In this document: one piece after another, positions 6,894 through 11,792 of the stretch | Numbering within the stretch: position 1 is the first letter of the stretch | Layout of the letters: each line of letters starts with the position of its first letter | DNA from: Thermoplasmata archaeon | Lineage (GTDB): Archaea; Thermoplasmatota; Thermoplasmata; UBA184 | Length of the DNA: 11,792 nucleotides | Assembly (NCBI GenBank): GCA_021827545.1 | Contig: JAKAVH010000118.1 | Location: forward strand, 1 to 11,792 | Direction of reading: 5' to 3' | Program-made: the position numbers and the translations under genes | Notes under the pieces: model-generated | Seen by the model: the letters and a program-made list of their open reading frames with translations, nothing else | The model's database searches: none | Told to the model about the DNA's origin: nothing

Positions 6894-7295
6894 ATGTCCG
6901 AAGGTTCCCGTCCTCCGGAAACCGCCGCTTCGCGCTCGGCCGACGGCTCGCCCTCCGCACTTGCCGCCGGTGCAGGGGCTTCGGCGTCGAACCCTGCGGC
7001 GAAGGAGCAGGCGATCCTCGAGCAACTGAAGAAGATCTACGATCCGGAGATCCCGATGAACATCGTCGACCTCGGGTTGATCTACGGCTTCGAATGGACG
7101 GGCGACAAGGTGCAGCTACGGATGACGCTCACCGCGCCCGGCTGTCCGGTCGCCGGGATCCTGGCCGAGGAGGTCAAGGCCGCGGTCGAAGGGGTCACCG
7201 GGCCCGGCACCGCCACGGTCGAGATGATCTGGGACCCGCCTTGGACTCCCGACCGGATGAGCGAGTTCGCCAAGCGGCAGTTCGGATACGCCTAA
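6894..7295 (+). CDS. DUF59/MIP18 family Fe-S cluster assembly protein (SufT/PaaD-like)
   Basis: This 133-residue protein has a DUF59 domain (about 38-133). Motifs are YDPEIPMNIVDLGLIY (49-64), MTLTAPGCPVAGIL with the conserved Cys at 84, and IWDPPWTPDRMSEFAKRQFGY at the end. DUF59 proteins (SufT in bacteria, CIA2/MIP18 in eukaryotes) act in maturation of Fe-S proteins, probably by handing clusters to targets. The first 38 residues are an added low-complexity Ser/Ala/Gly/Pro tail absent from minimal family members. The frame is open far upstream (to about 6537) across mptA, but the TATA box at 6863-6867 places the start at 6894. The gene is followed after 37 bases by a DUF1684 gene and is divergent from the operon ending in rli, whose product carries two Fe-S clusters. 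Family call is firm; exact client proteins unknown. Confidence 0.9.
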   Translation: MSEGSRPPETAASRSADGSPSALAAGAGASASNPAAKEQAILEQLKKIYDPEIPMNIVDLGLIYGFEWTGDKVQLRMTLTAPGCPVAGILAEEVKAAVEGVTGPGTATVEMIWDPPWTPDRMSEFAKRQFGYA

Positions 7296-7332
7296 TCGCC
7301 CGCCGCGTCGTCGGTAGGAGGGCGACTGTGCA

Positions 7333-7965
7333 ATGAACCTTGGGCCGAGCTGGCGACGAGAACTCCTGACCGAACGGCGGATGAAAGACGAGTTCATGGC
7401 CCGCCATCCCGAATCCCCGTTCGTGAGTTCCCGCACGCCGTTCCGTCCGCTGCGCTACTTCGCACCCGCGCCGCGCTGGGTCGTCAAGGCCCGGCTCGAT
7501 CGCCACTCCGAACCCGAGGAGGCCTACCTCCGCACGAACCGCGACGGCCAAGCCGTCGTTCGGTGCCTCGGAACCGTCGTCTTCCGGGCCGCCGACCGCG
7601 AGCAGCGCCTCAAGGTCTATCATGCAGGAGAGGCCGTGGGACCGTCGGCGTTCGTTCCGTTTCGGGACGGGACGAGCGGGAAGGAGAGCTACGGGCCGGG
7701 CCGTTACCTCGTGATCGACCTGCGACCCGACGACCGGTACGAGCTCGATTTCAATCGGGCGTTCAACCCGTACTGCGCGTACACCGACGATTTCGAGTGC
7801 GGCTTTCCACCCGCCGAGAACGACCTGCCGTTCGCCGTGCGCGCCGGGGAAAAGGTATGGGACCCGGCCCGGAATCCGGCGACGCCGTCGACGGCCGTGA
7901 AGCGCATGGTCGAAGACGCCTTGGCCCGCCGTCGGACGCCCCGGTCGGGTCGAGGCTCGTCCTGA
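7333..7965 (+). CDS. DUF1684 family protein (COG3358)
   Basis: The 210-residue sequence matches the uncharacterised DUF1684 family. Shared landmarks are PFRPLRYFAPAPRW (36-49), FVPFRDGTSGKESYGPGRYL (107-126), LDFNRAFNPYCAY (138-150) and CGFPPAENDLPF (156-167). The many invariant polar and aromatic residues, including Cys148 and Cys156, suggest an enzyme or ligand-binding protein, but no reaction is established to my knowledge. There is no signal peptide or membrane helix, so it is likely cytoplasmic. The tail after about 190 is basic and probably disordered. An AGGAGG (7316-7321) lies 11 bases before the ATG, a little far. In-frame ATGs at residues 17 and 22 are alternatives. It follows the DUF59 gene by 37 bases and is probably co-transcribed. 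Its stop is 26 bases from that of the convergent MarC-family gene. Confidence 0.85.
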   Translation: MNLGPSWRRELLTERRMKDEFMARHPESPFVSSRTPFRPLRYFAPAPRWVVKARLDRHSEPEEAYLRTNRDGQAVVRCLGTVVFRAADREQRLKVYHAGEAVGPSAFVPFRDGTSGKESYGPGRYLVIDLRPDDRYELDFNRAFNPYCAYTDDFECGFPPAENDLPFAVRAGEKVWDPARNPATPSTAVKRMVEDALARRRTPRSGRGSS

Positions 7966-7991
7966 CGGCCCGTCCTCCGGACGTCGACGGC

Positions 7992-8621
7992 CTACCGAAG
8001 GACCCCCAGCACCCCGTTCACGACGAACTGAACGCCGACCGCCGCCAGCAACAGTCCGAGCACCCGAGTGAGGGCCATCACTCCTACCTGCCCCATCGCC
8101 TCCAAGATGCGGACGCCGAACCGGAAGACGATGTAGGTGGCCACCGTCACCACCGCGACGCCCAGCAGGATCGGGAGGAGCTGAATCGGGTTCGAGCCGG
8201 CCGTTCCGGCGTAGATCATCACGGTGGAGATCGCACCGGGCCCGGCGAGCAGCGGGATTCCGAGCGGCACGACGGCGACCTCGTCCCGCCGGGCGATCGC
8301 CTCCTCCCGATCGCGCGGGCTCAATTTGGTCCGGGTGACCTCCCCGTGCAGCATGTCGTAGGCGACGAGGAACAGCAGCACCCCTCCGGCGATCTCGAAC
8401 GAGTAGAGCGTGAAGCCGAAGGCGGCAAAGAGGAACCGCCCGACCAGAGCAAATACCGTGAGCACGACGCCGAGCACGATCACGGCCCGGTTCCGGACTA
8501 CCCGTCGATCGTCGGGGTCGAACGACCGTGTGAGCGCGACGTAGAACGGGAGCGTCCCGATCGGGTCGACGATGGCGAAGATGCTGGCGACGACCGCCGC
8601 GATATACTCGATGCTCCCCAT
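7992..8621 (-). CDS. MarC family integral membrane protein (UPF0056)
   Basis: This 209-residue membrane protein has six predicted helices in two similar halves (about 5-30, 43-66, 70-92, 118-140, 150-170, 185-208). The MarC signature DPIGTLPFY lies at residues 19-27 in the first half. The matching VPLGIPLLAGPGAISTVM opens the second half. A charged cytoplasmic loop (about 93-115, RTKLSPRDREEAIARRDE) separates the halves, as is usual. MarC was once linked to multiple antibiotic resistance, a role later withdrawn; a transport function is generally assumed but no substrate is settled. The ATG at 8621 has no Shine-Dalgarno sequence. The gene lies 72 bases after the methyltransferase on the same strand. 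I see no convincing TATA box in that gap, so it may be read through from upstream. Confidence 0.88.
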   Translation of the reverse strand: MGSIEYIAAVVASIFAIVDPIGTLPFYVALTRSFDPDDRRVVRNRAVIVLGVVLTVFALVGRFLFAAFGFTLYSFEIAGGVLLFLVAYDMLHGEVTRTKLSPRDREEAIARRDEVAVVPLGIPLLAGPGAISTVMIYAGTAGSNPIQLLPILLGVAVVTVATYIVFRFGVRILEAMGQVGVMALTRVLGLLLAAVGVQFVVNGVLGVLR

Positions 8622-8693
8622 CCGCGCGCCGACCGGACCGCGGTACTCCGGTCGTGTTCTTGAATCCTCGGGCAGCTCGTTCGGCGACGACGG

Positions 8694-9458
8694 TCAGGCG
8701 ACCGCCGCGAGGATTCGGTCATCGAACCACTGCCAGACCGTGGCGACTTCTCGGAATCCCGCGCGACGCAGGGCGGCCGCCTGCCGTTCGGCGTCGACGC
8801 CCGGTTCGGTCCCGTGTGCGGTCGGGTACCGTTGGCGGTGAAGATCGGCCTCCGCGGCGAGCGGTGGCCAGGCGAGGGCCGCCTTCCACCAATCTTCCCA
8901 CCCACGACCGGGCGGCGCGGGACGGGTCGCCTGCTCGTTGAGGCGCCGACGGGTTTCCCGGGCCCACCGACCGAGGCGATGGCTCGTCCGGCCGAATCGC
9001 ATCGTGTCCCCGTTCAAGAAGAGGCCGCCGGGTCGAATCAACTGGTGGAGGTCCGCAAAGAGCCGAGACAGCGCGGGAGCTCTCAGCCAGTGAAGGGCGG
9101 TCGTCGTGACCGCGGCATCGAACCGATGAGCGGGGAGTGCGTCCATCCACCGCGAACTCCGAAGGTCCGCGTCGACCCACGTGAGCCGCCCGCTCGCGTC
9201 GCCCAAGACCTCGCGGCCAATTCGCATCGTGACCGGATCGTAATCGACCGCCACCACAGAGCACCGTGGCAGGCGTCGCAGCAGGCGCTCCGCCAGCGCC
9301 CCTGTCCCGGTGCCGAGGTCGATGAGGCAGGGCCGGCTCGGTCCCCGGGTCGCGACAAACTCGACCAAGGCGCCGAACCGCTCCTCTCGCCGAGGAAGGT
9401 AGGCGGTCTGCATCCGATCCCAATCGCGTCGAAGCGAGCGCCACGAGGTTCGAACCAT
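8694..9458 (-). CDS. Class I SAM-dependent methyltransferase
   Basis: The 254-residue protein has a Rossmann-type methyltransferase domain. Motif I is LIDLGTGTG (45-53), the acidic residue that binds the ribose is in VVAVDYDP (D72), motif II is FDAAVTTTALHWL (113-125) and motif III is LIRPGGLFLNGD (140-151). The ALHWL segment resembles small-molecule methyltransferases of the Methyltransf_25/trans-aconitate type. The C-terminal part, rich in Trp and Arg, is probably the substrate-specific lid. The substrate cannot be inferred. The frame is open to a GTG at 9545, but the ATG at 9458 is preferred: it has GGAG (9467-9464) five bases upstream, and the extra 29 residues look unlike protein. The only TATA-like box (9554-9560) would start transcription near 9530, downstream of the GTG. 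It is divergent from osmC. Confidence 0.85.
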   Translation of the reverse strand: MVRTSWRSLRRDWDRMQTAYLPRREERFGALVEFVATRGPSRPCLIDLGTGTGALAERLLRRLPRCSVVAVDYDPVTMRIGREVLGDASGRLTWVDADLRSSRWMDALPAHRFDAAVTTTALHWLRAPALSRLFADLHQLIRPGGLFLNGDTMRFGRTSHRLGRWARETRRRLNEQATRPAPPGRGWEDWWKAALAWPPLAAEADLHRQRYPTAHGTEPGVDAERQAAALRRAGFREVATVWQWFDDRILAAVA

Positions 9459-9553
9459 GAGCGCTCCAAGGAAGATTGGTACATGAGACGAGCCCTCGAC
9501 GTGGAGGGGGTCATCTCCGGCCGCCTCCACTGATGCCCGCCGCACGACGGAAC

Positions 9554-9560
9554 GTTAAAT
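9554..9560. promoter_or_regulatory. TATA-like box between methyltransferase and osmC, possibly bidirectional
   Basis: GTTAAAT (ATTTAAC on the minus strand) is the only AT-rich element between the divergent genes. It lies 23-29 bases before the osmC ATG at 9583, predicting a leaderless osmC message. Read leftwards it predicts a start near 9530 and a leader of about 70 bases before the methyltransferase ATG at 9458. Confidence 0.45.
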
Positions 9561-9582
9561 CCGATCGCTCGTTGGCGCCGGC

Positions 9583-10020
9583 ATGGCAGCAAAGAGGACG
9601 GCTCGCGCGGTCTGGGTAGGCGACCTGCTTCACGGACACGGATCGGTGGGAGGAGAGACCGGGACGTTTCGGGAACTTCCAATCAGTTGGTCTTCCCGCA
9701 CGGAAGCGCCGGCCGGGAAGACGAGCCCGGAGGAGCTGTTGGCCGCCGCGCACGCGGCGTGCTACTCGATGGCGCTATCGGCCGGGTTGGGACGCGGCGG
9801 CCATCCTCCCGAATCGCTCCGAGTCTCGGCCCAGGCGACGTTCGACAAAGTCGGTGACGGCTGGAAGGTGACGGGCATCGACCTCCACGTGACCGGTCGC
9901 GTTCCCGGTCTAGCCGCGGACGAGTTTCAGAAGGCCGCGCAATCGGCGGCGGACGGCTGCCCCATCTCGGGAGCCCTCAAAGGGAACGTGCCGATCCGCT
10001 TGACGGCTCAACTGGAGTAG
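9583..10020 (+). CDS. osmC: OsmC/Ohr family thiol peroxidase
   Basis: The 145-residue protein is a small OsmC-type peroxidase that reduces organic hydroperoxides with a Cys pair. The two catalytic cysteines are visible as C60 in AAHAACYSMALS and C126 in ADGCPIS. Their spacing, and the total length, are almost the same as in E. coli OsmC (143 residues). Other family features are TSPEELLAAAHAACY (47-61), R39 and E51, likely partners of the peroxidatic Cys, and the opening RTARAVWVGDLLHGHGSV. The TEAPAGKTSPEE segment and overall length fit the OsmC branch better than Ohr. The TATA-like box at 9554-9560 and the absence of a Shine-Dalgarno sequence fit a leaderless message. Its 3' end overlaps the DUF71 gene on the other strand by 44 bases. 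The neighbouring divergent methyltransferase has no evident link to peroxide defence. Confidence 0.93.
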   Translation: MAAKRTARAVWVGDLLHGHGSVGGETGTFRELPISWSSRTEAPAGKTSPEELLAAAHAACYSMALSAGLGRGGHPPESLRVSAQATFDKVGDGWKVTGIDLHVTGRVPGLAADEFQKAAQSAADGCPISGALKGNVPIRLTAQLE

Positions 10021-10714
10021 CCGGAGAAGCCCCGTCCGCGGGCTCCGACAGCTCGAGGTCCGCAAAGACGAATCCGTCACGGTCGACGATCGGGCCCGGC
10101 CGCACCGGAATCGGACTCCGGAACATCGGGCCGTTCGTGACGCAGGTGTGGTACTCCCCGTTCTCCCCGCACGGATCGCAACCGGCGGGAAGATCGTCGA
10201 GCAGTTGCCGGTCGAAGCGGCGGCCGGCGAACGCCCGGTCCAGCTTGCGCGGATCGACCGCGACGAGGGTGGCGACGACTCCCGCGTCGATCATCGCTTC
10301 CGCCAGCGCACGGGTCGGCTGCCCCCACAAGGGGAAGACCGGCGCCAGCCCGGTCCCGCGCATCTTCTCTTCGCGGTACGCGCGGATCTCTTCGAGATAG
10401 AGGTCGCCGAAGACCACTTGCTCGATCTGAAGCGCCCGCAATCGAGCCATCATCGCCCCCATCGCCCGCTCGTAGACCTCGTTCGGGCAAGGAGACGGGA
10501 TCGGCACCGTGAACAGGGGAAGGCCCGCGGCCTCCGCCTGCCGACGGAGGATCGCTTCCCGGACCCCGTGCATCGACACCCGCGCGTACGTTTGGGTCAC
10601 CGTTGTCAGCAACCCGACGACCTCGCACAACCGCTGCGAGCGCACGGTGTACAGGGCCCACGCGGAGTCCTTCCCGCTGCTCCAGGAGACGACCGCTCGG
10701 GGGAGGGTGGTCAC
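9977..10714 (-). CDS. DUF71/COG2102 PP-loop ATPase, GENGE-H-T subtype (diphthine-ammonia ligase relative)
   Basis: This 245-residue protein belongs to the DUF71 adenine-nucleotide alpha hydrolase superfamily. It shows the PP-loop SWSSGKDS (10-17) that binds ATP, GDLYLEEIRAYREE (103-116), PLWG (128-131) and AGCDPCGENGEYHTCVTNGPMF near 177-198. The best-known member is Dph6, which amidates diphthine on elongation factor 2. However, Dph6 is usually reported to carry an E-G-G-E-F/Y-E-T/S motif at this place. Here GENGEYHT (183-190) is found, which is the form seen in the non-Dph6 subgroup, part of which has been linked to vitamin B12 salvage. I therefore leave the symbol empty. The start is GTG, overlapping the rfcL stop by four bases, with GGAGG (10723-10719) four bases upstream. 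The C-terminal 20 residues are low complexity and are read over the end of osmC. Family certain, substrate open. Confidence 0.85.
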   Translation of the reverse strand: MTTLPRAVVSWSSGKDSAWALYTVRSQRLCEVVGLLTTVTQTYARVSMHGVREAILRRQAEAAGLPLFTVPIPSPCPNEVYERAMGAMMARLRALQIEQVVFGDLYLEEIRAYREEKMRGTGLAPVFPLWGQPTRALAEAMIDAGVVATLVAVDPRKLDRAFAGRRFDRQLLDDLPAGCDPCGENGEYHTCVTNGPMFRSPIPVRPGPIVDRDGFVFADLELSEPADGASPATPVEPSSGSARSL

Positions 10715-11792
10715 GGATCCTCCGACCCGAACGACGAGAGATGTCGCTGTTGGATCCGGCGGGTCGCCGAACGCGGAGGTCGCTCGTCGGACACTCGTTC
10801 GGCCGGCCTCTCGGACAGACCGGCCGCCGGAGCGAACGCACGGACGATCCGGGGAGCGTCTGGCGTCACGTGGAGAATCCAGGCGAGTTCGTCCGCCGTG
10901 AGACCGAGAGACTCGACGAGTCGCGCGTCTCGGCCACCCCCAACACGAGTGTCCGGCCCGATGCCGAAGGCCGCCTCCAAGAACTCAAGCATCTCCTCCC
11001 GGGATTTCGACCGGGAGAGATGGCAGACACGGCCGACCTTGGATGCGATCGCGTCGCGCATCTGCCGGCTTACTCGGCTCTGTCCCATCTGGCCGAGAAA
11101 GTGCGGAAACTCGGGCCGTTCCCGAACGGCTGTGGGTCGGTCCAATAGGGCGGTCGAGACCCCGCCCGTCTCGATTTCCGAAGCATAGCTCCAGAGACTG
11201 TAGACGCGGTGGCGGCGGGCCCGGCCGAGGAACTGCTCGGCGCAGGCGAGTCGCTCGAACGCGTCGAGCCCCCGGTCGGGATCCGGGGCGACCCGCGGTA
11301 TGTTCTCCTCGATCCACGGAAGGATCTCCTCCGGCGGGAGGTCCAGGCGGTCCCGCACCTCCCCGGCTCGATAGAACCGGGGCGACGAGAGCACCTCGGC
11401 GGTGAAATCCGAGAGCTCGCTCGCCACGTCCCGGCTGCCGACGGTCGCCGGGTCGATCCCCGCCGCTCCGCTGAGTGCGTCGAGATCGTTGAGCGCGGCC
11501 CGAAGGTCGCCTCGAGCCCGGCGGGCGATCGCAGGGCACAACGTCGACGCGTCGGGCCGTCCGATGGCGATCGCGGCTCGCTGGAGAGCGCGCGCGATCT
11601 CTTCGTCGCTCAACGGTTCGAATCGGATCTGTTGGACGGCGCCTCGAAGGCCCGGCGCCAGTCGGAAGATGGCCCGTTCGTCGTTCACCGTAAGCACGAT
11701 CGGCTGCCGGGTCGATCGGACCAAGCGGGCGATTGCTCCCGCGCCGCCCCGATCGGTCAGGTCCGGTCGGCGCTCCGCTCGGGCAAACTCTC
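10711..11792 (-). CDS. rfcL: Replication factor C large subunit, C-terminal part (runs off right edge)
   Basis: The last 359 residues are visible. RFC-L with the small subunit loads the PCNA sliding clamp onto primed DNA. The visible part begins just after the expected Walker B, with DLTDRGGAGAIARL, matching the DRGG segment that follows DE-D in archaeal RFC-L. Next comes sensor 1 in LTVNDE (Asn codon 11685-11683) and sensor 2 in RARGDLRAALNDLDAL (Arg codon 11502-11500), then the helical collar domain. The Walker A and B motifs lie outside the window. Near the C-terminus QRHLSSFG (10726-10749) fits the PCNA-interacting box Q-x-x-L-x-x-F, usual at this position in archaeal RFC-L. The segment ahead of it is Arg-rich. 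An internal TTG at 11724 is not the start, because the frame stays open to the edge. The stop overlaps the DUF71 start by four bases, so the two are likely co-transcribed. Confidence 0.93.
   Translation of the reverse strand, partial: EFARAERRPDLTDRGGAGAIARLVRSTRQPIVLTVNDERAIFRLAPGLRGAVQQIRFEPLSDEEIARALQRAAIAIGRPDASTLCPAIARRARGDLRAALNDLDALSGAAGIDPATVGSRDVASELSDFTAEVLSSPRFYRAGEVRDRLDLPPEEILPWIEENIPRVAPDPDRGLDAFERLACAEQFLGRARRHRVYSLWSYASEIETGGVSTALLDRPTAVRERPEFPHFLGQMGQSRVSRQMRDAIASKVGRVCHLSRSKSREEMLEFLEAAFGIGPDTRVGGGRDARLVESLGLTADELAWILHVTPDAPRIVRAFAPAAGLSERPAERVSDERPPRSATRRIQQRHLSSFGSEDP

Noticed and set aside
7971..7983. Short hairpin CGTCC-TCC-GGACG between the convergent DUF1684 and MarC genes
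   Set aside because: A 5-bp stem is expected by chance in GC-rich DNA and no T-rich tract follows on either strand.
9459..9545. Longer methyltransferase start at the GTG at 9545
   Set aside because: The likely promoter (9554-9560) would start transcription downstream of that GTG, and the ATG at 9458 has a well-placed GGAG.
10148..11188. Long plus-strand open frames over the DUF71 gene and rfcL
   Set aside because: They are antisense to recognised genes and show no family motifs.
1..11792. CRISPR arrays, tRNA or rRNA genes, transposases, phage or toxin-antitoxin genes
   Set aside because: No regularly spaced repeats, tRNA-like arm patterns or mobile-element protein motifs were seen on either strand by eye.

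Overview
This window comes from a high-GC archaeon. Archaeal markers are a full-length ABCE1/RLI ribosome-recycling ATPase, the archaeal GTP cyclohydrolase MptA, a replication factor C large subunit ending in a PCNA-box-like motif, and several TATA boxes placed about 22-31 bases before start codons, as in leaderless archaeal transcripts. The gene set, the frequent leaderless starts and the GC content suggest a GC-rich member of the Thermoplasmatota. That placement is inference; the archaeal origin is firm. I see no tRNA or rRNA gene, insertion sequence, phage gene or CRISPR array, and no gene-free stretch longer than about 155 bases.

Layout, left to right. (a) 1-716: a divergent pair. A truncated minus-strand gene starts with GTG at 150 and resembles the N-terminus of an archaeal HTH-type regulator. 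A plus-strand stand-alone GyrI-like ligand-binding protein lies at 264-716. One near-symmetric TATA box (174-183) could serve both. (b) 870-6790, minus strand: a tightly packed five-gene operon read as mptA, FtsX/MacB-type permease 1, permease 2, ABC ATPase, rli. The first junction is a 20-base gap, the next two are 4-base stop/start overlaps, and the last is a 2-base gap. (c) 6894-7965, plus strand: a DUF59 (SufT/MIP18-like) Fe-S assembly protein followed by a DUF1684 protein, divergent from the operon. (d) 7992-9458, minus strand: a class I SAM-dependent methyltransferase and then a MarC-family membrane protein. (e) 9583-10020: an OsmC-type thiol peroxidase, divergent from the methyltransferase. 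(f) 9977-11792, minus strand: the truncated rfcL followed, with a 4-base overlap, by a DUF71/COG2102 PP-loop ATPase whose tail overlaps osmC tail to tail.

How the genes fit together. Most are ordinary housekeeping genes. The unusual part is the grouping. A ribosome-recycling Fe-S ATPase is last in an operon with a pterin-biosynthesis enzyme and a complete MacB-like ABC system with two permeases, and it faces a DUF59 Fe-S targeting-type gene across a 103-base two-promoter region. Rli1/ABCE1 is a known client of the eukaryotic Fe-S targeting machinery that contains a DUF59 protein, so a functional link is plausible but unproven. I found no clear evidence of a wholly new defence or mobile system. 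The best leads are this operon, the DUF71 subgroup question, and the two places where one TATA box appears to serve divergent genes.
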